In this document: piece by piece, positions 51,543 to 60,648 of the stretch
How positions within the stretch are numbered: the stretch's first letter is position 1
Layout of the letters: each line of letters starts with the position of its first letter
Assembly: GCF_001941965.1 (NCBI RefSeq)
Contig: NZ_MKZO01000036.1
Span: 1-64,000, forward strand
DNA from: Pseudomonas putida
GTDB taxonomy: Bacteria > Pseudomonadota > Gammaproteobacteria > Pseudomonadales > Pseudomonadaceae
Reading direction: 5' to 3'
DNA length: 64,000 nucleotides
Translations under genes and position numbers: made by a program
Notes under the pieces: generated by a model
Databases searched by the model: none
Told to the model about the DNA's origin: nothing
The model's input: the letters and a program-made list of their open reading frames with translations, nothing else

Positions 51543-51945
51543 GTGGCTGATCATCGGATTACTGCTGGTGATTGCAGCCCAGTCGCTGTGGATCTTCACA
51601 CCTGGTCCAAAACCTGAACTGAGCAAGATCATCAACAGCTACCCCATCGGTACCCACAGCGCTGTCTACGAAGTACTGAGTAACAGCGGCGGCGCCACGG
51701 TTCCCATGACCTACCTCTACTTCGTCGCCAGCCGGCAGTCCGACGAAGCCGAGGCGCTCAAAATGCTGGGTGATCACACGCCGTTCCTGGTTACCAGACA
51801 TCCAGGTGCCATTACCGCTGTAGACGGTCTGAAGATCACCGCCCAGACACACGACAGCGTCTACAGCTTCACCAGTACATCGCTATTGCGGGAAGACAAT
51901 GAGATCAAACCTGTTCTCATCGATCTGACGGCGACCAGCGAGTAG
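51520..51945 (+). CDS. small membrane-anchored protein, candidate immunity protein
   Basis: 141 aa from the ATG at 51520, which overlaps the toxin gene by 23 bases; AGAAGGG lies 9 nt upstream. One N-terminal membrane helix (KWLIIGLLLVIAAQSLWIF, residues ~8-26) followed by ~115 soluble residues facing the periplasm. Family not recognised. Position, overlap and membrane topology fit an immunity protein, but this is inference. An in-frame ATG at 51472 is possible but has no ribosome-binding site. Confidence 0.6.
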   Translation: MRSSSGTKWLIIGLLLVIAAQSLWIFTPGPKPELSKIINSYPIGTHSAVYEVLSNSGGATVPMTYLYFVASRQSDEAEALKMLGDHTPFLVTRHPGAITAVDGLKITAQTHDSVYSFTSTSLLREDNEIKPVLIDLTATSE

Positions 51946-51967
51946 CACCAAAGTCCAGGGTGCTGCT

Positions 51968-52187
51968 GATGACCTCATCGCTGGCAAGCCAGCTCCCACA
52001 GGGTTCTCTGTCAGCCACAAAGTCCGATTCGACGCGGTCAATGTGGGAGCGGGTTCACCCGCGATTGCAGTAGCGGATTCACCAACCTAATCGCGGATAA
52101 ACCCGCTCCCACAGAGTCCGCGTCAAACCTGCTTCCTGAGGCTGGCAGAGAACCCTGTGGGAGCTGGCTTGCCAGCGATGAGGCCAG
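51968..52187. repeat. nested REP elements
   Basis: Two main-family REPs face each other: one at 51970-52003 (ATCGCTGGCAAGCCAGC side) and one at 52153-52187. Between them is a complete REPIN of a third family: TGTGGGAGCGGGTTCACCCG at 52042 and GCGGATAAACCCGCTCCCAC at 52092. The third family looks inserted inside the first. The repeats fill most of the 51946-52274 gap. Confidence 0.8.
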
Positions 52188-52218
52188 CAGGAGCAATACG
52201 GCTGCCTGATCAGCCCAC

Positions 52219-52258
52219 AAAAAAGGCCCGCCCCCGAAATCCCGGGAGCGGGCCTTTT
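52219..52258 (-). terminator. Rho-independent terminator of speA
   Basis: An 11-bp stem AAAAGGCCCGC/GCGGGCCTTTT with a G/C-rich inner loop that can extend pairing (CCCG/CGGG). On the minus strand it ends in TTTTTT. It is 16 bp after the speA stop. Confidence 0.92.
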
Positions 52259-52274
52259 CTACATCGGCAAAGCC

Positions 52275-54188
52275 TTACGACGACAGATACGAAGACCGCG
52301 TCAGCCCCAGCCGCAGCGCATCGAGGAACTGCGTGCGCTCACGTTCGCTGAGCCGTGCACTGGCCACCTTGTCACGGTAGTGAGTCATCAACTCCTCCGG
52401 CGACAGGTGCACGTAACGCAGCATGTCCTCGATGGTGTCGTGGGTCTCGATGCCGGCGTGGTACACGCTGCCATTCGGGTTCTGGTAGATGTTCACCGAG
52501 TCGGTATCACCGAACAGGTTGTGCATGTCACCCAGGATCTCCTGGTACGCACCGACCAGGAATACGCCCAGCAGGTAATCCTCGCCTTCATTGACCGAGT
52601 GCACCGGCATGCTGGTCTCGATGCTCTGCTCGTCGACGTACTGGTTGATCTTGCCGTCGGAGTCGCAGGTCAGGTCCTGCAGCACCGCACGACGCAGCGG
52701 TTCTTCGTCGAGACGGTGCAGCGGGATGATCGGCAACACCTGGCCGATGGCCCAGGTGTCCGGCAAGCTCTGGAATACCGAGAAGTTGCAGATGTACTTG
52801 TCGGCCAGCTTGTCGTTGAGCTCGTCCAGCACCTGGCGGTGCGAGCGCTGGCGCGCCTTGAGCGAGTTGTGCAGGCGCCGGCAGACGGCGAAGTAGCACT
52901 GCTCGGCCAAAGCCTTCTCGGACAGGCTGATCTTGCCGTCGGCATACTGCGCGGCCACGTCGCTCATGTAGTGGGTGGCACGCCAGTAGGTCTCGGTGAC
53001 CATCTCGATATCGGTCGGGCCGAGCAGGTCGACCAGCCATTGCACGGTTTCCGGCAGGGCTTCCTTGTTCTCGATGGTCGGCACTTCGTCGTTGTGCTTC
53101 TCGACGTCGGTGACCTGGATCACCAGCATGGCGTGGTGCGCGGTCAGCGAGCGGCCACTCTCCGAGAAGATGTGCGGATGCGGCAGGCCCTGGGCATCGC
53201 AGAATTCCTTGAGCATGCCGACCACGACACCGGCATAGTCGTCCATGTCGTAGTTGATCGAGCTGGCATTGCGCGAGTGGGTGCCGTCGTAGTCGACGCC
53301 CAGGCCGCCACCGACGTCGATATGGTCCACCGGCAGGCCGAGGGCGCGCAGTTCGCCGTAGTAACGGATGGCTTCCTTGAAGCCGTGCTGGTAGTCGGCC
53401 AGGTTGGCGATCTGCGACCCCATGTGGAAGTGCAGCAGGCGGATGCCCTGGTCGAGACCGGCGTCACGGAAGCGCTGCACCACCGAGATCAGTTGCGCAG
53501 CGGAAAGACCGAACTTGGACTTCTCGCCCCCGGTATCGGCCCATTTGCTCGACGCCAGCGACGAAAGGCGCACGCGCAGGCCGACCTGGGGCTTGACCTT
53601 GAGCTCGGCAGCTTCCTCAATCACCAGGGCCACTTCCGACTCTTTCTCGATGACGATGAACACGTTGTGGCCGAGCTTCTGGCCCATCAGCGCCAGGCGG
53701 ATGAACTCGCGGTCCTTGTAGCCGTTGCAGACGATGGTGCCGCCCTTCGGTGCCAGTGCCAGCACCGCCAGCAGCTCCGGCTTGGAGCCGGCTTCGAGGC
53801 CGATGGAGACGTTCTGGGTGGCGATGATGTTCTCGACCACCGCTTCCTGCTGGTTGACCTTGATCGGGTACAGGGCGGTGTACTGGCTCTGGTATTCCAG
53901 GCGCGCGATATTGGCGTCGAAGGCACCGGTCAGCTGGCGCACGCGGTCCTGCAGGATGTCAGGGAAGCGCACCAGCAACGGCAGCGACAGGCCGCTCTTG
54001 CGCAGTTCGTCGACCTGCTCGTACAGGTCGATCGGCGCGCTGCCCGGGCCGTTGGGGCGCACTTCGACACGCCCGGCTTCATTGATCGCGAAATAGCCCG
54101 CGCCCCAATGGCGAATCCCGTAAACACTGCGGCTGTCGGCCACGGTCCATTGGCTGCCATCGTCTTTGCGTGTGCGTCGTACGGACAT
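52275..54188 (-). CDS. speA: biosynthetic arginine decarboxylase
   Basis: 637 aa of the alanine-racemase fold (group IV). PLP lysine in YPIKVNQQ near residue 108, HFHMGSQIANL, and the SESGRSLTAHH and CDSDGKIN regions of arginine/ornithine decarboxylases. It converts arginine to agmatine for putrescine synthesis. It is followed by a strong terminator; gene order with sui1 and the Nudix gene matches the P. aeruginosa speA region. Confidence 0.96.
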   Translation of the reverse strand: MSVRRTRKDDGSQWTVADSRSVYGIRHWGAGYFAINEAGRVEVRPNGPGSAPIDLYEQVDELRKSGLSLPLLVRFPDILQDRVRQLTGAFDANIARLEYQSQYTALYPIKVNQQEAVVENIIATQNVSIGLEAGSKPELLAVLALAPKGGTIVCNGYKDREFIRLALMGQKLGHNVFIVIEKESEVALVIEEAAELKVKPQVGLRVRLSSLASSKWADTGGEKSKFGLSAAQLISVVQRFRDAGLDQGIRLLHFHMGSQIANLADYQHGFKEAIRYYGELRALGLPVDHIDVGGGLGVDYDGTHSRNASSINYDMDDYAGVVVGMLKEFCDAQGLPHPHIFSESGRSLTAHHAMLVIQVTDVEKHNDEVPTIENKEALPETVQWLVDLLGPTDIEMVTETYWRATHYMSDVAAQYADGKISLSEKALAEQCYFAVCRRLHNSLKARQRSHRQVLDELNDKLADKYICNFSVFQSLPDTWAIGQVLPIIPLHRLDEEPLRRAVLQDLTCDSDGKINQYVDEQSIETSMPVHSVNEGEDYLLGVFLVGAYQEILGDMHNLFGDTDSVNIYQNPNGSVYHAGIETHDTIEDMLRYVHLSPEELMTHYRDKVASARLSERERTQFLDALRLGLTRSSYLSS

Positions 54189-54337
54189 CGAAGTCCCCTA
54201 TAAAGAAAGTCAGATAACACCGGCCATGCGGGATGGCGCAGTGTAGAAAATGAAAATGACGATTTTCCCTGTTCGGGTTTGGACCCTTCACAAGGCAACG
54301 AGTTTAGACGCAGGCTGAAGAGCACCGCTGCCAGCGA

Positions 54338-54709
54338 TCAACCGCCGGATTTCTTCGCTTTGAAACCCTGCTTGATCAACTCGCCGAGCAGCAGCTCGAC
54401 ATGGTCGCCCTGGATTTCGATGACGCCGTCTTTCAACGCGCCACCGGTACCGCAGCGCCGTTTCAGGGTGCTGGCCAGGTCCTTGAGCTGTTCGAGCGGC
54501 AGGGGCACGCCGCTGATGGTGGTCACCGTCTTGCCGCCGCGACCTTTGCTTTCGCGGCGCACACGGGCGATGCCATCACCTTCCGGGATGAGCGTCTGCT
54601 TGCAGATGCAGGCATCGATGGGTTGGTTGCAGTCCGGACAATGCCGACCTGCATCGGTGGAGAACACCAGGCCGCCAAGGGCGGAGAATGACGAGGCTTT
54701 CTTGGCCAC
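54338..54709 (-). CDS. SUI1/YciH family translation initiation factor
   Basis: 123 aa. An N-terminal zinc-ribbon-like part with CPDCNQPIDACIC (residues ~24-36) precedes the SUI1 domain (about 45-120; RRESKGRGGKTVTTISGVPL). Related to eIF1; in E. coli YciH has a minor role in start-codon fidelity. The ATG is at 54709 with a GAGG upstream. It is codirectional with speA and transcribed ahead of it. Confidence 0.93.
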   Translation of the reverse strand: MAKKASSFSALGGLVFSTDAGRHCPDCNQPIDACICKQTLIPEGDGIARVRRESKGRGGKTVTTISGVPLPLEQLKDLASTLKRRCGTGGALKDGVIEIQGDHVELLLGELIKQGFKAKKSGG

Positions 54710-54903
54710 TTTTGATCCTCACGTTTGAGGACAAAAAACTGGTCGCCGACCCGGACGGGCCACGACCGCGAAGCCCCACTCTGGCAGGGGCAGCGCACCT
54801 GCCACGAAGGGTGCGCGGCAGGGTAAAAAGGCCGCGCAGTGTAACGGCAAATGTCCCACTTGCTAAGTACAGAACTGCGCCAATTTGGACAAATATTGCG
54901 ACG

Positions 54904-55440
54904 TCAGGATTGCCGGTCGAGCGCCCGGGCCAATGCAGCGAGGGAGTCGGGGCAATACGGCAGTGTCTGCGACTCTTCCCAGACCACTTCCGGGTTGACG
55001 AAACGGGCCTCGCTGACCTCTTCCGGCTGCAAGTGCAGGGGGCCGTCCCAGACCGCCGAGAACACCGCGCACCACAGGCGGTTGCCCGGCACGTCGAAGA
55101 AGAAACGGTCATGGGGGCGCAGTTCGACGCCGCTCACGCCCAGCTCTTCTTCCAGCTCCCGCGCCGCCGATTCGGCGTACGCCTCGCCGGCCGCGACCAT
55201 GCCACCGGCCGCCACATCCCAATAGCCCGGATACAACGCTTTGCTCAGGGTGCGCTTGTGGATGCACAACTGGCCGGCGCTGTTGAACAGCAGGATGAAG
55301 GTGCAGCGCCCGATCAGCCCGCGTTCGCGCAACTCGGCACGAGGCAGCGCGCCAAGCAGTTGGTCGTCGGCATCGACCCAGGCGACCTGTTCCTGGTCCG
55401 AGGCGGCACGGTGCGCCGCCTCTTTCTCGCTGATGGTCAT
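54904..55440 (-). CDS. Nudix hydrolase
   Basis: 178 aa with a complete Nudix box: GGMVAAGEAYAESAARELEEELGV is the motif region (key residues G, E, R-E-x-x-E-E-x-G, near residues 80-103). It is of the YfcD/IPP isomerase-like subgroup (N-terminal DQEQVAWVDADDQLLG). Substrate unknown. One base separates it from the DUF2333 gene, with which it is cotranscribed. Confidence 0.92.
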   Translation of the reverse strand: MTISEKEAAHRAASDQEQVAWVDADDQLLGALPRAELRERGLIGRCTFILLFNSAGQLCIHKRTLSKALYPGYWDVAAGGMVAAGEAYAESAARELEEELGVSGVELRPHDRFFFDVPGNRLWCAVFSAVWDGPLHLQPEEVSEARFVNPEVVWEESQTLPYCPDSLAALARALDRQS

Positions 55441-55441
55441 A

Positions 55442-56512
55442 TCAGCCCTGCGACAGCAACTGGCGCAGGTCGATGACCGCGGCGTTGGCCCGGGAGATGT
55501 AGTTGGCCATGACCAGCGAGTGGTTGGCCCACATGCCGAAGCCGCTGCCGTTCAGCACCATCGGGCTCCACAGCGGTTCCTGGGACGCCTCCAGCTCGCG
55601 GATGATCTGGCGCACGCTGACGGTGGCGTTCTTCTTCGCCAGCACGTCGGCGAAGTCCACCTCGATGGCGCGCAGCAGGTGCGACAAGGCCCAGGCCTGG
55701 CCGCGGGCCTCGTAGAAGACGTTGTCGATCTGCAGCCACGGAGTCTCGACCATTTCCTCGTCGACCTGCGGCGCCTGGCCTGGCACCACCACTTCGGTCT
55801 TCAGCGTGCTGTTCAGCTTGACCCGGCCAACGCTGGCCGACAGACGCTGGGACAACGAACCCAGGCGGGTGGCGACGTCGCCCAGCCAGTTGTTCAGGTT
55901 GTCGGCGCGGGTATAGAAGATGGCGCCCGAGTCACCGGCGGCCAGACGGGCCTGGTAGCGGTTCAGCGACTTGATGCCTTCCTCGAACTCGGACTCGCTC
56001 GACGGCAGGATCCAGCTCTTGTTGTCGAAGTTGAAGCGCGGCTCGGCCTTGGCCAGGTCGGCGTCTTCGGTGGACTGCGACTGGGAGCGGGCGAAGTCCT
56101 TGCGCAGGGCGCGGGACAGGTCGCGGACCTGGACCAGCACGCCGTACTCCCAGCTCGGCATGTTGTCCATCCACAGGCCCGGCGGGAAGCGGTCGTTGGA
56201 GATGTAGCCGCCCGGCTTGTTGAGCAGGGTGCCGGCGACGGTCTTGAGGGTTTCGATGGTGGTGTAGCCAACCACCATCTGCTGACCGTTACGCTCGGCG
56301 GCGGCCTGGGCGTTCTGCTGCACCGGGAACAGGTCGGGCTCCTCGCTCCAGTACCAGCCAAGGGCGATGGTGACCACCAGGTAGACACCGATCAGCGCAC
56401 CCAGCGAACGGCTCAGCAGGCCACGGAAATAGCTGCCGCTCGCCGTCTCGCGCCTGGCGCTGCGTTCCTCGCGCGCCTCGGCGCCGCCTTTACGGTTTTT
56501 CCAGTCCAGCAT
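55442..56512 (-). CDS. DUF2333 family membrane protein
   Basis: 356 aa with a basic N-terminal tail (RKGGAEAREERSARR), one membrane helix (residues ~37-55) and a large periplasmic domain. It is a conserved gammaproteobacterial family without a known role. It is cotranscribed with the Nudix gene, and its position beside gcbA follows the PA4842-like gene order. A gap of 286 bp with no supported gene separates it from gcbA. Confidence 0.93.
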   Translation of the reverse strand: MLDWKNRKGGAEAREERSARRETASGSYFRGLLSRSLGALIGVYLVVTIALGWYWSEEPDLFPVQQNAQAAAERNGQQMVVGYTTIETLKTVAGTLLNKPGGYISNDRFPPGLWMDNMPSWEYGVLVQVRDLSRALRKDFARSQSQSTEDADLAKAEPRFNFDNKSWILPSSESEFEEGIKSLNRYQARLAAGDSGAIFYTRADNLNNWLGDVATRLGSLSQRLSASVGRVKLNSTLKTEVVVPGQAPQVDEEMVETPWLQIDNVFYEARGQAWALSHLLRAIEVDFADVLAKKNATVSVRQIIRELEASQEPLWSPMVLNGSGFGMWANHSLVMANYISRANAAVIDLRQLLSQG

Positions 56513-56798
56513 GGCGTTGTCCTTATTCAGTCAGGGCATGTGCAGGGTTCGACCGCCGCAGCCGGGCATTGGTGCCAGCGCATCGCGAAACTCGGCGGAT
56601 GCACTGCTGCCAGGGGCGGTCCGGGTGACGGCCACTATAAAGCAAGGGGGCAGGATCGCATAAACGACCATCGGGTCACGAACTGAATGAATCTCCGGCG
56701 TCAAAAAATTGATGCAGGGCACTCGATTGCGTCGAAAGTGGTGCTAGCATAGAGCCATCACTCGAACTGCCTCACCTTTAATAAGAAGTAGTCAGGAC

Positions 56799-58415
56799 AT
56801 GACCGAGCCAGAAGACCCCAATCGTGAGCGACTCAAGCAACACTTTGCCCAGCGGGTCATTCATCAGGCCCGGCAGATCCTGGAAATCTGGCAGCGTCTG
56901 CAGCGCAGCGAATGGTCCAGCGGCGACCTCGGTGAGCTGTGCGAGGCCAACCTGCGCCTGCAACGCTACGCCGAGCGATTCGAGCAGCCGGAACACACCC
57001 AGCTGGCCGAAGCCATCGGCCAGACCCTGGACGCGGTCGAGGCCAACAGCGCGCGGCTGAGCAGCACCCTGATAAGCGAACTCAACCGCCTGATGCAGCG
57101 CCTGTCGCGCACCGGCCTGCGCCAGGGCGACCGCCTCGAACAGACCACCCTGCCGCCGCTGCGCAAGCCGGTGTACATCATGCTCCAGGACCACGATCGC
57201 GCCGAGCGCCTGGCCAAGCAGCTGGAGTTCTTCGGCCTGGGCGTGGAAGCCCTGTTCACCGCCGAGGCCTTTCGCGCCTCGATGAGCGAGCGCCTGCCTT
57301 CGGCCATTGTCATGGACGTGGACTTCTGCGGCCACGGCCAGGGCCTGGTGCTCGCCGAACAGGCCCAACAGGGCCTGGAACAACGGCTCCCGCTGCTGTT
57401 CTTCAGCCTCCACGAAACCGACACCCCGACCCGCCTCGCCGCCGTGCGCGCCGGCGGCCAGGAGTTCTTAACCGGTACGCTGGAAGCCTCGAGCCTGCTG
57501 GAAAAGGTCGAACTGCTCACCAGCGTCACCCAGTACGAGCCCTTCCGCGTGCTGATCATCGACGACTCCCGGGCCCAGGCCCTGCACACCGAGCGCCTGC
57601 TGAACAATGCCGGGATCGTCACCCGCACCCTGACCGACCCGATCCAGACCATGGCCGAGCTGGCCGACTTCCAGCCCGACCTGATCATCCTCGACATGTA
57701 CATGCCGGCCTGCACCGGCACCGAACTGGCCAAGGTGATCCGCCACAACGACCGCTATGTCAGCGTGCCGATCATCTACCTGTCCGCCGAGGACGACCTG
57801 GACAAGCAACTGGACGCCATGAGCGAGGGCGGCGACGACTTCCTGACCAAGCCGATCCGCTCGCGCCACCTGATCACCACGGTGCGCAACCGGGCGGCCC
57901 GGGCACGCAACCTCAAGGCGCGGATGGTCCGCGACAGCCTGACCGGGCTGTACAACCACACCCATATCCTCCAGTTGCTGGAGGACTGCAGCTTCCGCGC
58001 CCGCCGGGAAAGCCGGCCACTGAGCTTCGCCATGCTCGACATCGACCACTTCAAGAAGGTCAACGACAGCCACGGCCACCCCATGGGCGACCGGGTGATC
58101 AAGAGCCTGGCGCTGTTCCTCAAGCAGCGCCTGCGCAAGACCGACTACATCGGGCGCTATGGCGGCGAGGAGTTCGCCATCGTCATGCCCAACACCGATA
58201 TCGACGCCGCGCACAAGGTCCTCGACCAGATCCGCCAGCGCTTCGCCGAGATCCACTATCCGGCGCAGCCGCAGGACCTGTCCTGCACCTTCAGCGCAGG
58301 TATCGTGGCCCTCAACGAAGAGCTCGACGCCCTGAGCATGGCCACCGCCGCCGACGAGGCGCTGTACCGCGCAAAAGGCGCCGGACGCAATCGGGTGGTG
58401 CGGGTGGAGTGGTGA
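56799..58415 (+). CDS. gcbA: diguanylate cyclase with two receiver domains (GcbA-type)
   Basis: 538 aa: two receiver domains (the first, about residues 125-245, is less conserved; the second, ~250-370, has DDSRAQAL, LIILDMYMPACTG and KPI) followed by GGDEF (~385-535). The active site is RYGGEEF near residue 454 and the inhibitory I-site RKTD stands five residues before it, so the enzyme should make c-di-GMP under feedback control. In P. fluorescens GcbA promotes attachment; the name rests on family and gene order (next to ctpL). Confidence 0.9.
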   Translation: MTEPEDPNRERLKQHFAQRVIHQARQILEIWQRLQRSEWSSGDLGELCEANLRLQRYAERFEQPEHTQLAEAIGQTLDAVEANSARLSSTLISELNRLMQRLSRTGLRQGDRLEQTTLPPLRKPVYIMLQDHDRAERLAKQLEFFGLGVEALFTAEAFRASMSERLPSAIVMDVDFCGHGQGLVLAEQAQQGLEQRLPLLFFSLHETDTPTRLAAVRAGGQEFLTGTLEASSLLEKVELLTSVTQYEPFRVLIIDDSRAQALHTERLLNNAGIVTRTLTDPIQTMAELADFQPDLIILDMYMPACTGTELAKVIRHNDRYVSVPIIYLSAEDDLDKQLDAMSEGGDDFLTKPIRSRHLITTVRNRAARARNLKARMVRDSLTGLYNHTHILQLLEDCSFRARRESRPLSFAMLDIDHFKKVNDSHGHPMGDRVIKSLALFLKQRLRKTDYIGRYGGEEFAIVMPNTDIDAAHKVLDQIRQRFAEIHYPAQPQDLSCTFSAGIVALNEELDALSMATAADEALYRAKGAGRNRVVRVEW

Positions 58416-58451
58416 AGTCAAATGGCCACTTTTTTTGACCCGGAAGACCGG

Positions 58452-58470
58452 TTCGTCATAACCACGTCAT
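58452..58470 (+). promoter_or_regulatory. Pho box upstream of ctpL
   Basis: Two direct repeats CGTCAT spaced 11 bp apart (58454-58459 and 58465-58470) within TTCGTCATAACCACGTCAT, the period and core of the PhoB binding site. About 52 bp before the ctpL start. P. aeruginosa ctpL is known to be PhoB-regulated. Confidence 0.7.
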
Positions 58471-58522
58471 AAAATCGCAATAACTTCAGTGCCTTGCCTT
58501 CCAGCCGTCGGTAGTCAAGCAC

Positions 58523-60484
58523 ATGCGCCTGAAGCTGCTCACCAATCTCAACACCCTGTTACTGGTCCTGGTCTGCCTCGCCCTGGGCGCCACCTTGTGG
58601 TGGTCGCAAAAGGCCCTGGAGCGACCGTATCTGCTGATGGAGCGCTACCTGGGCCTGTCCCAGCAGTTCCAGAACCAGGTGGCGCGCAATATCCAGACCT
58701 ACCTCGGCAGCGGCGATGCACTGCAGCATGCCACCGCGCTGCAGGCCACCCAGGACCTCCAGGAAGAGCTGAAGCAGTTGCCGGAAGACCTGGTCCAGAG
58801 CGTGCGCCCGAGCCTCGACAGCCTGGCCACCTTCACCAGCAACGAACTGCTGGCCGCCGGCAAGCTGGCCGGCGATCCCCAGGCCCTGCTGCTGCAGGCC
58901 GAGCGCGAGCTGGGCGCCAACCTGGAGCAATGGCTGCGGTACGCACAGAACGGCAACAACCCGGAAGGCGCGCGCTACACCACCCCTCTTTTCGAAGCCG
59001 GGCTGCACCTGAGCCGGCTGTCCCTGGCCCGCGACAAGCTGGTCAGCAGCGGTCGTCCGGAGCTGGCCGAGGAAGTCGAGCGTGAGCTGAACCTGATGGC
59101 CGAGCAGGCGAAGATCCTCGACGCCCTGCCGCTGCTCGGCGTCAAGGAAGCCAGCGCTTCCGGCTCCGACGACTTCGCCGCGATGATGGGCCTGGAAAGC
59201 GAGAGCAAGAGCGAGGCCGAAGACACTGCGATCGGCCTGCGCCGCGAACTGAATAGCCTGATCACTCGTTACCCGGCCGAGCTGCAACGGACCCGCGAGC
59301 AGATCCAGCGTCGCGGCGAGCTGGCGGCCACCACCACCTCGCGTATCGCTGCGGTGCAGCAGGCCATCGCTGATCTGGAGCCGGGCGTGCGCAGCCAGCA
59401 CGGACAGATCCAGAGCGAAGTGCGGCTGATGCAAGGCGTGATGATTGCCCTGATCCTCCTGATCGCCCTGGTGATCGACCGTCTGCAACGGCGCCTGGCG
59501 CGGGTGCTGACCGCTCTTGATCCAGCCCTGTCGGCGTGGGCCGGTGGCGATTTCAGCAAGGCCATCGACCTGCCGCCGAGCAACCGCGAGATGCACGATA
59601 TCCAGGACTCGCTGAACCGCCTGCGGGATTACCTGGTGGAACTGGTCGGGACCATCCGCCACAACGCCGAGCAGGTGGCCGGCAGCAGCCGTGCCCTGGC
59701 CGGCATGAGCAGCGCCCTGCACGACGGCGCCGAGCGCCAGGCCGGGGACACCGCGCAGATTCGCGATGCGCTGGGTGAGCTGGAAGCCACCATCGTCCAG
59801 GTGGCCGGCGATGCCAGCCAGGCCGCCGATGCCAGCCGTCAGGCCGGTGAAGCGGTGGAACAGGGCCAGGCGGTGATCGGCCAGAGCCTGACCGGGCTGC
59901 GCAAGCTGGTGGACGAAGTGCAAGGCAATGCCCAGGTGGTCGAGGAGCTGGCCCAGGAGTCGGCGACCATCGGAGGCGTACTGACGGTGATTCGTGCCAT
60001 TGCCGAACAGACCAACCTGCTGGCCCTCAACGCCGCGATCGAAGCGGCGCGTGCCGGCGAAATGGGCCGCGGCTTCGCCGTGGTCGCCGAGGAAGTGCGC
60101 TCCCTGGCGCAGCGCACCACCGGCGCCACCGGTGAGATCCAGACCCTGATCGTGCGCCTGCAACAGGCCGCGCAGGAATCGGTGGAAGGCATGCGCGCCC
60201 AGCTCGAACACGCCGAGGCCACGGCCAACCAGGCGCAGGCGGCGGATGGTGCGCTGGACGAGATCGTCACGGCGATCCAGACCATTGCCGACACTGCGGT
60301 GCGGATTGCCGATGTGACGGCGCAGCAGAGTGGCGCGGTGAGCGAGATTCGCGATCACAGCGAGCGGATTCACGGACTGGGTGAGGACAACCTGCAGCGG
60401 ATCGGTGAAGGGCGCGATCAGGGCGAGCAGTTGTTGCGGTTGGGTGGAGAACTGAATACGGCGGTTCGGGCTTTCCGTTTGTAG
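58523..60484 (+). CDS. ctpL: CtpL-like methyl-accepting chemotaxis protein
   Basis: 653 aa. Membrane helix at residues ~7-27, a long helical periplasmic sensor domain (~30-305), second membrane helix (~308-328), HAMP-like linker, then the signalling domain with the hairpin tip EQTNLLALNAAIEAARAGE and GFAVVAEEVRSLAQR. In P. aeruginosa CtpL mediates taxis to inorganic phosphate under starvation; the Pho box here supports the same role. Confidence 0.9.
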   Translation: MRLKLLTNLNTLLLVLVCLALGATLWWSQKALERPYLLMERYLGLSQQFQNQVARNIQTYLGSGDALQHATALQATQDLQEELKQLPEDLVQSVRPSLDSLATFTSNELLAAGKLAGDPQALLLQAERELGANLEQWLRYAQNGNNPEGARYTTPLFEAGLHLSRLSLARDKLVSSGRPELAEEVERELNLMAEQAKILDALPLLGVKEASASGSDDFAAMMGLESESKSEAEDTAIGLRRELNSLITRYPAELQRTREQIQRRGELAATTTSRIAAVQQAIADLEPGVRSQHGQIQSEVRLMQGVMIALILLIALVIDRLQRRLARVLTALDPALSAWAGGDFSKAIDLPPSNREMHDIQDSLNRLRDYLVELVGTIRHNAEQVAGSSRALAGMSSALHDGAERQAGDTAQIRDALGELEATIVQVAGDASQAADASRQAGEAVEQGQAVIGQSLTGLRKLVDEVQGNAQVVEELAQESATIGGVLTVIRAIAEQTNLLALNAAIEAARAGEMGRGFAVVAEEVRSLAQRTTGATGEIQTLIVRLQQAAQESVEGMRAQLEHAEATANQAQAADGALDEIVTAIQTIADTAVRIADVTAQQSGAVSEIRDHSERIHGLGEDNLQRIGEGRDQGEQLLRLGGELNTAVRAFRL

Positions 60485-60488
60485 GTGG

Positions 60489-60582
60489 CCTTTCGGGCCC
60501 TATCGCTGGCAAGCCAGCTCCCACAGGTTTCTGTGTACACCGCACACCCTGTGGGAGCTGGCTTGCCAGCGATAGGGCCATC
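60489..60582. repeat. REPIN
   Basis: Inverted REP cores (from 60502 and ending near 60572) with GGGCCCTATCG / CGATAGGGCC outer arms, between ctpL and dsbD. Confidence 0.9.
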
Positions 60583-60648
60583 AGCAACACAGCAAATCCC
60601 CGAGTCGGCTATCATGCGGGAATTTCCGCCCCACCCCGCGAGCCCACC

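Noticed and set aside
52380..54203. A 607-codon open frame on the + strand opposite speA
   Set aside because: Shadow frame; speA on the other strand has all catalytic motifs.
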